A stretch of DNA of 64,000 nt from Pseudomonas kuykendallii (GCF_900106975.1 NZ_FNNU01000003.1:1-64000); one strand, 5' to 3'. Numbered from the stretch's first letter, positions 18,396-26,560 are shown. Made by a program: numbers and translations. The notes: generated by a model from the sequence alone, not told the origin.

Positions 18396-18910
18396 CAACT
18401 GATCGTCACGGTCAGGGTGTCGGTATAGACGCCGGCCAGCGGCACGGCCTGCGCCGGGACGCGCCCGTACACCGGCAGCCACTGGTCCTGGCCGTTGCCG
18501 GTGCGGCTGACGCCGGCGCTGTCGTTCCACACGGTGGTGAAGGTGGCGTCGGTGTAGAGGTTGTAGCCGAGGGTCTTCGCACCGGGGCCGGTCATCCTGC
18601 GATTGGCCACCGAGCCGGAACCGCCGGCGCTGATCAGCACGCGGTACGGCGTGTTGTTCAGGCAATTGACGCGCAATGCGCCGGAACCGGCCTGGCCGAC
18701 CATGCTGACCGCCGAGTCCAGGGTCAGGTAGGTGCCAAAATTGAGGGTACCGAAGGAGATCGTTCCCGAGACGCTGCTTCCTGCCGTGCAGGCGGGCAGC
18801 AGGGTGGCCTGCACGCCGAGGGTGGCGGTCTTGCTGGCGGCGTGGCTCGCGTAGGAGCCGCCGAGCAGCGCCGCGAAGAGCGCGGCGCGCAGCAAGAAGT
18901 GCCAGGCCAT
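18392..18910 (-). CDS. CupE2/CsuA-like SCPU minor pilin
   Basis: A spore-coat-U domain subunit, 172 aa, with a signal peptide ending near ASHAA (residue 25). It has the Cys pair LLPACTAGS and LRVNCLNN, the YNLYTDATFTTVWND block shared with its paralogues, and the last strand TLTVTISW. The ATG at 18910 lies 29 nt after the stop of the first gene of the operon. Minor subunit status is inferred from operon position compared with csu/cupE. Confidence 0.87.
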   Translation of the reverse strand: MAWHFLLRAALFAALLGGSYASHAASKTATLGVQATLLPACTAGSSVSGTISFGTLNFGTYLTLDSAVSMVGQAGSGALRVNCLNNTPYRVLISAGGSGSVANRRMTGPGAKTLGYNLYTDATFTTVWNDSAGVSRTGNGQDQWLPVYGRVPAQAVPLAGVYTDTLTVTISW

Positions 18911-18939
18911 GGTCGAGTGCTCCGCAGGCGGGCGTGGAA

Positions 18940-19482
18940 TTACCAGGCGACCGTGACTTGTACGGTGTCCAGGTAGGTGCCCGGCGACGGGGTGGTCTGC
19001 GCCGGAACGCGACCGTAGACGACCAGCTCGCTGTTGTTGCCGGTGCCGACGCCGGCCAGCGTGGTGCCGCCGTTGCTCCCGTTGCCCCAGGCCTGGCTGC
19101 GGCTGGTGTCCTGGTAAAGCTCGTAGTTCACGAACTCGCCGTTGTGCTGCATACGGCGCTGGTTGCCGCTGGCGTTCTGGCCGGAGTCGAGGGCGACGCT
19201 GTAGGCGGTGCCCTGGCTGCACTTGACGCCGAAGGAGCTGCCACCGCCCGAGCCGACCGAGCGACCGTTGACGATGTTGGCGAGGTCGGCGTAGCTGCCG
19301 AAGGTCAGGTTGCCGAAGGCGTTGTTGGAACCGTCATTGGTACCGTTGGTGACGGTGCAACCGCTACCGACGGTGATCTGCACATTCATCTGGCCTTGCA
19401 GGGAGCCTGCGGCGAGGGCGGAACCGGCAGAGAGGGAGGCAATTACGAGGGCGGCGCCGGCGATGATTTTCTTGGACAGCAT
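18940..19482 (-). CDS. CupE1/CsuAB-like SCPU major pilin
   Basis: The first gene of the operon and the likely major rod subunit. It has 180 aa with a signal peptide ending ALAAG (residue 24), then an SCPU domain with GSGCTVTNG and FGVKCSQGT cysteines, YELYQDTSRSQAWG and the terminal strand QVTVAW. It is richer in Asn and Gly than its paralogues, as expected for a major subunit. Two in-frame ATGs lie at 19488 and 19482; the inner one has AAGGAG at 7 nt, the outer only 1 nt, so 19482 is chosen. Confidence 0.9.
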   Translation of the reverse strand: MLSKKIIAGAALVIASLSAGSALAAGSLQGQMNVQITVGSGCTVTNGTNDGSNNAFGNLTFGSYADLANIVNGRSVGSGGGSSFGVKCSQGTAYSVALDSGQNASGNQRRMQHNGEFVNYELYQDTSRSQAWGNGSNGGTTLAGVGTGNNSELVVYGRVPAQTTPSPGTYLDTVQVTVAW

Positions 19483-19628
19483 CTTCATTCTCCTTGGCGT
19501 ACCTGGAGAGAGGTAGGTTCACGAGGCGCTGCCCATCAGCTGCGATGCACGTCGTTGTGTCGGTACGCTTGGGGTGAATTTTATTGACGCCGGTCAACCG
19601 CCGAAATTGGGTAAACCCCTACGAGCCC

Positions 19629-19657
19629 CCTAAGGCCGCGCCCTAAGGGTCCTAAGG
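19629..19657. promoter_or_regulatory. three CCTAAGG heptamers upstream of the pilus operon
   Basis: CCTAAGG occurs at 19629-19635, 19642-19648 and 19651-19657, each a palindrome around its centre. They lie about 147-175 nt upstream of the pilus start codon and just past the stop of the preceding gene. Possible binding sites for an activator; CupE in P. aeruginosa is controlled by PprB, whose site I cannot match from memory. Confidence 0.4.
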
Positions 19658-19679
19658 TGGCGCTTTGCCAGCCTTCTGC

Positions 19680-20558
19680 TCAGGCGTTCGCCAGGGCCTT
19701 TTCCAGGCGTCTGGCGCGGGCCTTGGCGGCCAGATCGAGCAACCCCGCGTCCCGCTGCCAGAGGGCGGACCACAGGGAAGGCCCCGCCGCGAAGGCTGCA
19801 TCGAGTTCGCCGCGCAGGGCATCCATCTGCGCGAAAAGGCCGGCGAGCAGGAGGTGCGTCGCCGAGGCGCGCGCGCACAACCGTCCGACTTCGGCGCAAC
19901 CGGCGAGCAGTGCCAGCAAACGCAGGCGCAACGCCTGCGGCCAGTCGCATTCCATGCCGACGCCGTAGACCCAGGCCAGCACCGCACTCAGCACATGGAT
20001 GTCTTCGAGGGTGCGGAACGGCTTCGTGTAGTCGTCCCAGCCATCGCCGGCCAGGCGTTGGCACTGCGCGCCCTGCAGGTGCAGCCGGCCATGGGCGATG
20101 TCGGGCATCAGTGGCAGCGCCGGCAGTTTTTCCACGCGCACGCCGGGTGCGCCGTTGCGCACCACGCACAGCGCCAGTCGCGGGGACGCGCCCGGCGCTT
20201 CGTCGCGCGCGGCGACCAGCAGCCAGTCGGCGGCATCGGCGGCGGTGACGAAATCCTTGCGCCCGTCCAGCAGCAAACCGTCCAGGCGCGTCTGCATGTC
20301 CGCCGGCCGGGTGCTGCGCTGCTCGGTCACGCACAGCGCGCCGAGGCTGGCCGGCGCCGATGGCCAGAGCACGCGAAGCGCAGCCTGGTAGCCACCGAGA
20401 AACGCCAGCCCGGGCGTCGCCGCCAAGCGTCCGGCGAGCATCGCCAGCTCCATCGGCGAGCCTTCGCCCGCCCGCTGCAGCAGGGCGTCGTACCAGTCGT
20501 CCAGGGCCAGGTCGGCGGGCAGCCGATCGAGCGAACCAAGCAGGGGCTGCCAGGGCAT
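19680..20558 (-). CDS. acyl-CoA dehydrogenase-like protein (short, divergent)
   Basis: A 292-aa protein resembling acyl-CoA dehydrogenases. The middle-domain pattern DGRKDFVTAADAADWLLVAARDE matches the flavin-contacting beta domain, and the C-terminal part is helical. It is about 90 residues shorter than normal family members, and I cannot place the catalytic glutamate, so activity is doubtful. The ATG at 20558 has GAGG 8 nt upstream; another in-frame ATG at 20582 has none. It diverges from olsBA, suggesting a link to lipid metabolism. Confidence 0.6.
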   Translation of the reverse strand: MPWQPLLGSLDRLPADLALDDWYDALLQRAGEGSPMELAMLAGRLAATPGLAFLGGYQAALRVLWPSAPASLGALCVTEQRSTRPADMQTRLDGLLLDGRKDFVTAADAADWLLVAARDEAPGASPRLALCVVRNGAPGVRVEKLPALPLMPDIAHGRLHLQGAQCQRLAGDGWDDYTKPFRTLEDIHVLSAVLAWVYGVGMECDWPQALRLRLLALLAGCAEVGRLCARASATHLLLAGLFAQMDALRGELDAAFAAGPSLWSALWQRDAGLLDLAAKARARRLEKALANA

Positions 20559-20586
20559 AGCGATGTCCTCGGTGGGCGTCATGCAA

Positions 20587-20604
20587 GTGTCACCGAACCG
20601 TCAT
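20587..20604 (+). promoter_or_regulatory. possible Pho box upstream of olsBA
   Basis: GTGTCAC-CGAA-CCGTCAT resembles two CTGTCAT direct repeats with the standard 4-nt gap (5/7 and 6/7 matches). It lies 82-99 nt before the olsB ATG. Ornithine-lipid genes are commonly induced by phosphate starvation through PhoB. Confidence 0.55.
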
Positions 20605-20685
20605 CCGGTCGACACCACGGGTACCTAGCCTGAGCTTGCCCAACATTACCGACCGGCCGCAACCCGCTGCCCCCGGAGGCTTGCC

Positions 20686-21441
20686 ATGACGCAACTCGCC
20701 CTTGAACGCGAAACCCGCCACGCCCGTCGCCTGCAAGCCGAACGCCTGGTCGGCCGGCGAGCCCTGCAGGAGGCGCAGTCGCTGCGCTTTCGGGTATTCA
20801 GCGCCGAGTTCGACGCGCAACTGGACGGCGCCGACGCCGGCCTGGACAGCGACGAGTTCGACCGGCACTGCAGCCACATCGGCGTGCGCGACCTGCAAAG
20901 CGGCGAGCTGGTCGCCACCACCCGGCTGCTCGACCACCGTGCCGCCGCCCGCCTGGGGCGCTTCTACAGCGAGAAGGAATTCAAGCTGCACGGTCTGGAC
21001 GGCCTGCAAGGTCCGCTGCTGGAAATCGGCCGCACCTGCGTCGATCCGCGCTACCGCAACGGCGGCACCATCGCCGTGCTCTGGAGCGAGCTGGCCGAAG
21101 TGCTGAACGAAGGTGACTACCGCTACCTGATGGGCTGCGCGAGCATCTCCCTGCGCGACGGCGGCATCCAGGCCCAGGCGGTGATGCAGCGCTTGCGCGA
21201 ACGCCATCTGAGCACCGAACACCTGCGCGCCGAGCCGACCAAGCCGCTGCCGCGGCTGGAGCTGCCGGACAACCTGATCGTCGAGATGCCGCCGCTGCTC
21301 AAGGCCTACATGCGCCTGGGTGCCAAGGTCTGCGGTGAACCCTGCTGGGACCCGGACTTCCAGAGCGCCGACGTTTTCGTCCTGCTCAAGCGCGACGAGC
21401 TGTGCCCGCGCTACGCCCGTCACTTCAAGGCGGCCGTCTGA
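20686..21441 (+). CDS. olsB: L-ornithine N-alpha-acyltransferase
   Basis: A 251-aa OlsB-type GNAT acyltransferase. It transfers a 3-hydroxyacyl group from acyl carrier protein to ornithine, the first step of ornithine lipid synthesis. Family signatures include [29 protein letters not shown], and the [10 protein letters not shown] loop. GGAGG at 20678-20682 precedes the ATG. The downstream olsA overlaps the stop by one base (TGATG), forming the olsBA operon that matches PA4350-PA4351 as I recall them. Confidence 0.93.
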   Translation: MTQLALERETRHARRLQAERLVGRRALQEAQSLRFRVFSAEFDAQLDGADAGLDSDEFDRHCSHIGVRDLQSGELVATTRLLDHRAAARLGRFYSEKEFKLHGLDGLQGPLLEIGRTCVDPRYRNGGTIAVLWSELAEVLNEGDYRYLMGCASISLRDGGIQAQAVMQRLRERHLSTEHLRAEPTKPLPRLELPDNLIVEMPPLLKAYMRLGAKVCGEPCWDPDFQSADVFVLLKRDELCPRYARHFKAAV

Positions 21442-22199
21442 TGCGGGCCGCCCTGCGCTTCGCCCGGCTGTTCGCCGTGCTGGGCCTCGGCGCGGCGCTC
21501 GGCGGGCTGGTGGCCCTGCTCTGCGCCCTTACCCGACGCGAGTTGCTGCCGCTGCGCCAGCGTCTGACACGGCGGTTCCTCGCCCACCTGGGGCGCGCGC
21601 TGCCGTTTCGCCTGCGCATCGAGGGCGCGCCGCCGCGGCAGCCGATGCTGTGGGTCAGCAACCACGTTTCCTGGGCCGACATCCCGCTGATCGGCGGATT
21701 GGCGCCGCTGTCCTTCCTGTCCAAGTCCGACGTGCGCCACTGGCCACTCGCCGGCTGGCTGGCGCAGCAGGCCGGCACCCTGTTCATTCGCCGTGGAGCC
21801 GGCGACAGCGGCGCGCTGAGCCAGTCGATGGCGCACCGGCTGCGGCGTGGCCTGCCGGTGCTGGTTTTCCCCGAGGGCACCAGCAGCGACGGCGCCAGCG
21901 TGCGGCACTTCCACGGGCGCATGCTCGGCGCCGCCATCGAGGCCCAACGGCCGCTGCAACCGCTGGCGATCAGCTACCTGCGCGACGGTGAGCGCGATCC
22001 GCTGGCGCCCTTCGTCGGCGACGACGAGCTGGTGAGGCACCTGCGTCGCCTGTTCGCCGGCGAGATCGCCGAGGTGCGCATCCAGTTCCTCGAACCCATC
22101 GCCAGCCTGGGCCGCAGCCGCTCGCAACTGGCCGACCAGGCGCGCGCCTGCATCGAACGCGCGCTCTACGGGGAATCCGAGGCTGCACGGGCCGCCTGA
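21441..22199 (+). CDS. olsA: lyso-ornithine-lipid O-acyltransferase
   Basis: A PlsC-type acyltransferase of 252 aa that adds the second acyl chain to lyso-ornithine lipid. It has an N-terminal membrane segment (about 11-31). The NHVSWAD motif is the NHxxxxD catalytic block, and VFPEGTSSDG is the substrate-binding PEGT block. It may also act on lysophosphatidate, as OlsA homologues can. Its ATG shares the A of the olsB stop codon. A strong bidirectional terminator follows. Confidence 0.93.
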   Translation: MRAALRFARLFAVLGLGAALGGLVALLCALTRRELLPLRQRLTRRFLAHLGRALPFRLRIEGAPPRQPMLWVSNHVSWADIPLIGGLAPLSFLSKSDVRHWPLAGWLAQQAGTLFIRRGAGDSGALSQSMAHRLRRGLPVLVFPEGTSSDGASVRHFHGRMLGAAIEAQRPLQPLAISYLRDGERDPLAPFVGDDELVRHLRRLFAGEIAEVRIQFLEPIASLGRSRSQLADQARACIERALYGESEAARAA

Positions 22200-22211
22200 G
22201 CCGGCGCCAGC

Positions 22212-22249
22212 AAAAAGCCCCTGGACGATCACTCGGCCAGGGGCTTTTT
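22212..22249. terminator. bidirectional terminator between olsA and the UspA gene
   Basis: AAAAAGCCCCTGG pairs with CCAGGGGCTTTTT around a 12-nt loop; A- and T-runs on either side allow termination in both directions between these convergent genes. Confidence 0.9.
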
Positions 22250-22262
22250 CATTCATGGTCGC

Positions 22263-23060
22263 TTAGCTGCGCGGTGGCACGCAGAGGATGTCACAGTCGA
22301 GCCCGCGCAGAAGCTCCACCGCGACGCTGCCGTGCATGTGGTTGTCCGAGGTTTCCCGCCCGGGCGTGCCGATCGCCAGCAACTGCGGCTGAACCTCCAG
22401 CGGCAGGCGGCTTACGATCGCCAGCGGTTCCTCCCCGGCCACCAGCAACTGGTAGTCGTCGAACTCGACATGCTGGCCGCGGAAGAACTGGCGCAACGCC
22501 TGGCGCGCCTGCGCCTCGGCGCCCTCGCCCGGCACGAAGGCATGCAGCACCATCGGATGCAGCGCCTCCAGCAGCCCCAGCGCGCGCGTCGTGCGCAGCA
22601 CGTCCGCCGAGCGCGGCGACAGGTCGAGTGCCAGCAGCAACCGTTCGTAGGGCGCATTCGCGCTGCCGACCCGCAGTACCGGGATCGGGCTGCTGCGAAT
22701 CACCCGCTCGCTGGTACTGCCGAGGAACAGCTGCCGCAGTGCCAGGCGACGGTGCGTGCCCACCAGCAACACCTCGGCGGACAACCCGCGGGCGACCTCG
22801 ATGATGGTTTCCTCGACATTGCCACTGGCGACCATTACGCGCGGCCACTGGCCGGCGACCTCGGCCAGTTTCTCCGCCTTGGCCAGCAGCAGGTCGTTGA
22901 CCTGGCTGACCACCCGTTCGACCAGCACCGACGGCACGTCGTCGTCGACCACATGCAGAATCGTCCATTCGCAGCCGAAGCGGCCCGCCAGCTGCGCGGC
23001 GCGCAGCAGCGCACGGTCCGAGCGGCTGGATAGGTCCGTTGCCACCACCAATCTGTCCAT
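22263..23060 (-). CDS. tandem-domain universal stress protein
   Basis: A 265-aa cytoplasmic protein with two UspA domains in tandem (about 1-133 and 137-265). The first carries VLLVGTHRRLALRQLFLGSTSERVIRSSP, a nucleotide-binding G-x2-G-x9-G-[ST]-like loop. The second has a degenerate version (AIGTPGRETSDNHMHGSVAVELLR). The position next to olsBA and acpH matches PA4352, a USP that I recall as Anr-dependent and important in anaerobic survival. An Anr-like box upstream supports that. Confidence 0.9.
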   Translation of the reverse strand: MDRLVVATDLSSRSDRALLRAAQLAGRFGCEWTILHVVDDDVPSVLVERVVSQVNDLLLAKAEKLAEVAGQWPRVMVASGNVEETIIEVARGLSAEVLLVGTHRRLALRQLFLGSTSERVIRSSPIPVLRVGSANAPYERLLLALDLSPRSADVLRTTRALGLLEALHPMVLHAFVPGEGAEAQARQALRQFFRGQHVEFDDYQLLVAGEEPLAIVSRLPLEVQPQLLAIGTPGRETSDNHMHGSVAVELLRGLDCDILCVPPRS

Positions 23061-23123
23061 GTGTTTCCTCTGTGCCTGCCTGGGTCGAGCGGCTTATTCG
23101 ACCCGAGTGCCCGCGCGGGGCCG

Positions 23124-23137
23124 TTGATACAGGTCAG
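23124..23137 (-). promoter_or_regulatory. possible Anr/FNR box upstream of the UspA gene
   Basis: TTGAT-ACAG-GTCAG (plus-strand reading) has one perfect half-site and one 3/5 half-site. A -10 like GAATAA on the minus strand (23094-23099) would put the start about 43 nt from the site centre, close to class II spacing. It is very similar to 13130-13143. Confidence 0.55.
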
Positions 23138-23167
23138 CGAAGAAAGTCGCGCTGCGGCGGGCAGGAT

Positions 23168-23743
23168 TCAGGTGGAGGTTTGTCGCACGAAGCCGAGCAG
23201 TTCGGGGTAGAACTGCCGGAAATCGTCGCTCAACGGCTCGTACAGGTCGCTCAGCAGCGGCAGCGTGCCGGCCAGCAACTCGGGACGCGACAGGCGCCGG
23301 CTCATGCCCTGGATCACCTGGCCGAGCACGGCGAACTCGCGGTAGCTGCCGAGCCAGTCCTGCGCGGCCATGCGCGGGGCGACATAAGCCAGGCGCTCGG
23401 GCAGCGCCGGCTCCCCGGCGAGCACCCGATAGACGTGCGCGGTGAAGGCATCCAGAGGCTGCTCGGCGTAATTCGGCCAGTCACGCGCCAGGCAGTGGTC
23501 GAAGAACAGGTCGAGCAGCACACCGGCGATGCGTCGGTGTTGCAGCGGGAAGCGCTGCTTGGCCTGGCGCACCAGCGGGTGACTGTCGGTATAGGCATCG
23601 ATGCGCCGATGCAGGCGGATCGATGTTTCGATGGGTTCGGGGAAGCGCCCTTCCAGCGGTCCTTTGACGAAGTCGCCGTAGAGGCTGCCGAGAAGCTGCG
23701 CCGGCTGCTCGCCGCCGAGGTGAAGGTGTGCGAGGTAATTCAT
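23168..23743 (-). CDS. acpH: acyl carrier protein phosphodiesterase
   Basis: A 191-aa AcpH-type HD-fold hydrolase that removes the 4'-phosphopantetheine arm from ACP. The N-terminus MNYLAHLHLGGEQPAQLLGS and the following YGDFVKG, SIRLHRRIDAYTDSHP and DLFFDHCLARDW carry the conserved His/Asp ligands of the family. Length is normal. It diverges from pyeR, with the pyeR operator in the shared 127-nt gap. Confidence 0.92.
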   Translation of the reverse strand: MNYLAHLHLGGEQPAQLLGSLYGDFVKGPLEGRFPEPIETSIRLHRRIDAYTDSHPLVRQAKQRFPLQHRRIAGVLLDLFFDHCLARDWPNYAEQPLDAFTAHVYRVLAGEPALPERLAYVAPRMAAQDWLGSYREFAVLGQVIQGMSRRLSRPELLAGTLPLLSDLYEPLSDDFRQFYPELLGFVRQTST

Positions 23744-23794
23744 CGGCCCAGTGTGCGACGCACGCTACCGGCTGTCATGTCCTGGATCGATATA

Positions 23795-23822
23795 TTTGCA
23801 TATCGCGAAATGCCGATATAAA
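23795..23822 (+). promoter_or_regulatory. pyeR promoter with overlapping operator
   Basis: A perfect inverted repeat, ATATCG (23800-23805) and CGATAT (23814-23819), lies between a -35 TTTGCA (23795-23800) and -10 TATAAA (23817-23822) spaced by 16 nt. A repressor bound here would block the polymerase, as expected for ArsR-type autoregulation. A further TCGCGATATA half-site lies at 23833-23842. Confidence 0.6.
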
Positions 23823-23870
23823 GTTCGCCCCATCGCGATATACCGTTTTACCGGAACACCAGAGAACCCC

Positions 23871-24173
23871 ATGGCCCTCGACCTCGACGACATCATCAAA
23901 GCGCTGGCTCACCCGGTACGCCGGGAAATCCTGCACTGGCTGAAGGACCCGCACGCGCATTTCACCGAGCAGGACCATCCGTTCGAGATGGGTGTCTGTG
24001 CCGGCAAGATCGACGCGCGCGCCGGGCTGTCGCAATCGACGATTTCCGCGCACCTGGCGACCTTGCAGCGTGCCGGCCTGATCAGCAGCAAGAAGATCGG
24101 CCAATGGAGTTTCTTCAGCCGCAACGATGCGGTGATTCGCGAATTCCTCCAGCAGTTGAGCGACGAGCTTTGA
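23871..24173 (+). CDS. pyeR: ArsR-family transcriptional repressor PyeR
   Basis: A 100-aa ArsR/SmtB winged-helix regulator with recognition helix SQSTISAHLATLQRAGLI. It lacks the classic ELCVCDL metal-binding box, so it is probably not a metal sensor. One cysteine (FEMGVCAGKID) is a candidate redox switch. It is followed by an MFS exporter and an old-yellow-enzyme gene, the pyeR-pyeM-xenB order of PA4354-PA4356 that I recall as biofilm- and redox-related. The ATG is at 23871; upstream codons in frame run into the operator. Confidence 0.85.
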   Translation: MALDLDDIIKALAHPVRREILHWLKDPHAHFTEQDHPFEMGVCAGKIDARAGLSQSTISAHLATLQRAGLISSKKIGQWSFFSRNDAVIREFLQQLSDEL

Positions 24174-24249
24174 ACGACTGCTAGCAGGACCTGGTCCTGC
24201 CCTGGCCCTTTGGCCACTGCCACCACTGAATTACATCAGGAGCCGGCGC

Positions 24250-25413
24250 ATGCCTACTTCGCTTCTCGTACTCGCTTTGTCCGCGTTTGCCATCGGCACC
24301 ACCGAATTCGTCATCATGGGCCTGCTGCCCGAGGTGGCCGCCGACCTGCGCGTCTCCATCCCCGGTGCCGGCTGGCTGGTCACCGGTTACGCCCTGGGTG
24401 TCGCCATCGGCGCGCCCTTCATGGCCATGGCCACGGCGCGCCTGCCGCGCAAGGGCGCCCTGCTGGTGCTGATGAGCTTCTTCATCGCCGGCAATCTGTT
24501 CTGTGCGCTGGCCGCCAACTACGACCTGCTGATGCTCGCCCGGGTAGTCACCGCGCTCTGCCACGGCGCCTTCTTCGGCATCGGTTCGGTGGTCGCCGCC
24601 AGCCTGGTGCCGGCCAACCGCCGCGCCTCCGCGGTGGCGCTGATGTTCACCGGTCTGACACTGGCCAACGTGCTCGGCGTGCCGCTGGGCACCGCGCTCG
24701 GCCAGACCGCTGGCTGGCGTTCGACCTTCTGGGCGGTGACGCTGATTGGCGTGGTGGCCCTGATCGGCCTGTGGAAAGTGCTGCCGAACAGGCACGACGA
24801 GGAAAAGACCGACCTGCGCGCCGAGCTGCGCGCACTCAGCGGCGCCGGTGTGTGGCTGGCGCTGAGCACCACGGTGCTGTTCGCCGCCTCGATGTTCGCC
24901 CTGTTCACCTACGTCGCGCCGCTGCTCGGCGAAGTCACCGGCGTGTCGCCACGCGGGGTGACCTGGACGCTGCTGCTGATCGGCCTGGGTCTCACCGTCG
25001 GTAACGTGATCGGCGGGCGTCTGGCCGACTGGCGCCTGCGCACCACGATGCTCGGCGTGTTCGCCGCGATGGCACTGGTGTCCACCGCGCTGAGCTGGAC
25101 CAGCCAGGCCCTGGTGCCGACCGAAATCACCCTGTTCCTCTGGGCCGCCGCCTCCTTCGCCGCCGTGCCGGCGTTGCAGGTCAACGTGGTCGCCTTCGGC
25201 CAGGGCGCACCGAACCTGGTTTCCACCCTGAACATCGGCGCCTTCAACGTCGGCAACGCGCTGGGCGCCTGGGTCGGCGGACTGGTCATCGACCAGGGCC
25301 TCGGCCTGACCCGCGTTCCCCTGGCCGCCGCCGTACTCGCCGTGCTGGCGCTGATCGCCACGCTGATCACCTTCAGCACCGGCAAAGCCCGTCTCATGTC
25401 TGTAACCGAATGA
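24250..25413 (+). CDS. pyeM: DHA1-type MFS exporter PyeM
   Basis: A 387-aa, 12-TM major facilitator of the AraJ/SotB sugar- or drug-efflux branch. The N-terminus has the GTTEFVIMGLLPEVAADL signature of that group. Motif A is RLPRKGALLV, and the TM5 motif LTLANVLGVPLGTALGQTAGWR is typical of exporters. AGGAG lies 7 nt before the ATG at 24250. It lies 76 nt after pyeR and shares its operon. Substrate unknown. Confidence 0.87.
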   Translation: MPTSLLVLALSAFAIGTTEFVIMGLLPEVAADLRVSIPGAGWLVTGYALGVAIGAPFMAMATARLPRKGALLVLMSFFIAGNLFCALAANYDLLMLARVVTALCHGAFFGIGSVVAASLVPANRRASAVALMFTGLTLANVLGVPLGTALGQTAGWRSTFWAVTLIGVVALIGLWKVLPNRHDEEKTDLRAELRALSGAGVWLALSTTVLFAASMFALFTYVAPLLGEVTGVSPRGVTWTLLLIGLGLTVGNVIGGRLADWRLRTTMLGVFAAMALVSTALSWTSQALVPTEITLFLWAAASFAAVPALQVNVVAFGQGAPNLVSTLNIGAFNVGNALGAWVGGLVIDQGLGLTRVPLAAAVLAVLALIATLITFSTGKARLMSVTE

Positions 25414-25436
25414 CCAACGCAACCGGAGTAACGAAC

Positions 25437-26486
25437 ATGCCTACGCTTTTCGATCCCATCAAAGTCGGCGACCTCGAGTTGCCCAACCGCATCATCATGG
25501 CGCCGCTGACCCGCTGCCGCGCCGACGCCGGCCGCGTGCCCAACGCGCTGATGGCCGAGTACTACGTGCAGCGCGCCTCGGCCGGGCTGATCATCAGCGA
25601 GGCCACCTCGGTCACGCCAATGGGCGTCGGCTACCCCGACACCCCCGGCATCTGGTCCGAGGAACAGGTCGCCGGCTGGAGCAACATCACCCAGGCCGTG
25701 CATGCCAACGGCGGACGCATCGTCCTGCAGCTGTGGCACGTCGGGCGGATTTCCGACCCGCTGTACCTCGACGGTGAACTGCCGGTGGCGCCGAGCGCGC
25801 TGAAACCGGCCGGCCACGTCAGCCTGGTGCGCCCGATGAAAGAGTTCGTCACCCCGCGCGCGCTGGAGACAGCGGAGATCGCAGGCATCGTCGAGGCCTA
25901 TCGCAAGGGTGCCGAGAACGCCAAGCGCGCCGGTTTCGACGGCGTGGAAATCCACGGCGCCAACGGCTATCTGCTCGACCAGTTCCTGCAGGACTCGACC
26001 AACCAGCGCGACGACCAGTACGGCGGCTCGCTGGAAAACCGTGCCCGCCTGATGCTGGAAGTCACCGACGCGGTCCTCGGCGTCTGGGCGCCGGGCCGTG
26101 TCGGCATGCACCTGGCGCCGCGCGCCGATTCCCACGACATGGGCGACTCGAACCGCGCCGAGACCTTCGGCTACGTGGCACGCGAGCTGGGCAAGCGCGG
26201 CATCGCCTTCATCTGCGCCCGCGAGAAGGAAGCCGACGACAGCCTCGGTCCGCAACTCAAGCGCCAGTTCGGCGGCATGTACATCGCCAACGAACGCTTC
26301 ACCAAGGAGCAGGCCAACGCCTGGCTGGAAAGCGGCAAGGCCGACGCGGTCGCCTTCGGCGTCCCCTTCATCGCCAACCCGGACCTGCCGGCACGCCTGG
26401 AGGCCGATGCGCCGTTGAACACGCCGCACCCGGAAACCTTCTACGGCCAGGGCCCGGTCGGCTACATCGACTACCCGCGCCTGTGA
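25437..26486 (+). CDS. xenB: old yellow enzyme-family xenobiotic reductase (NemA/XenB-like)
   Basis: An FMN-dependent, NADPH-using ene-reductase of 349 aa that reduces activated alkenes, nitro-esters and nitroaromatics. The OYE active site HGANGYL supplies the substrate-binding His and Asn plus Tyr. DDQYGGSLENRAR is the FMN-phosphate and structure motif. The ATG at 25437 has GGAG 8 nt upstream and gives the family N-terminus MPTLFDPIKVGD; an ATG overlapping the pyeM stop (25410) is less likely. A terminator follows. Confidence 0.92.
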   Translation: MPTLFDPIKVGDLELPNRIIMAPLTRCRADAGRVPNALMAEYYVQRASAGLIISEATSVTPMGVGYPDTPGIWSEEQVAGWSNITQAVHANGGRIVLQLWHVGRISDPLYLDGELPVAPSALKPAGHVSLVRPMKEFVTPRALETAEIAGIVEAYRKGAENAKRAGFDGVEIHGANGYLLDQFLQDSTNQRDDQYGGSLENRARLMLEVTDAVLGVWAPGRVGMHLAPRADSHDMGDSNRAETFGYVARELGKRGIAFICAREKEADDSLGPQLKRQFGGMYIANERFTKEQANAWLESGKADAVAFGVPFIANPDLPARLEADAPLNTPHPETFYGQGPVGYIDYPRL

Positions 26487-26502
26487 GGCATCAGCCGCAA
26501 TG

Positions 26503-26532
26503 AAAAAGCCCCGCGATTGCGGGGCTTTTTTT
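26503..26532 (+). terminator. terminator of the pyeR-pyeM-xenB operon
   Basis: AAAAAGCCCCGC pairs with GCGGGGCTTTTTTT around a short ATT loop; the stem is followed by seven T. Confidence 0.9.
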
Positions 26533-26560
26533 GGTTCGGCGCAGGGTGGGAAAGCTAATC

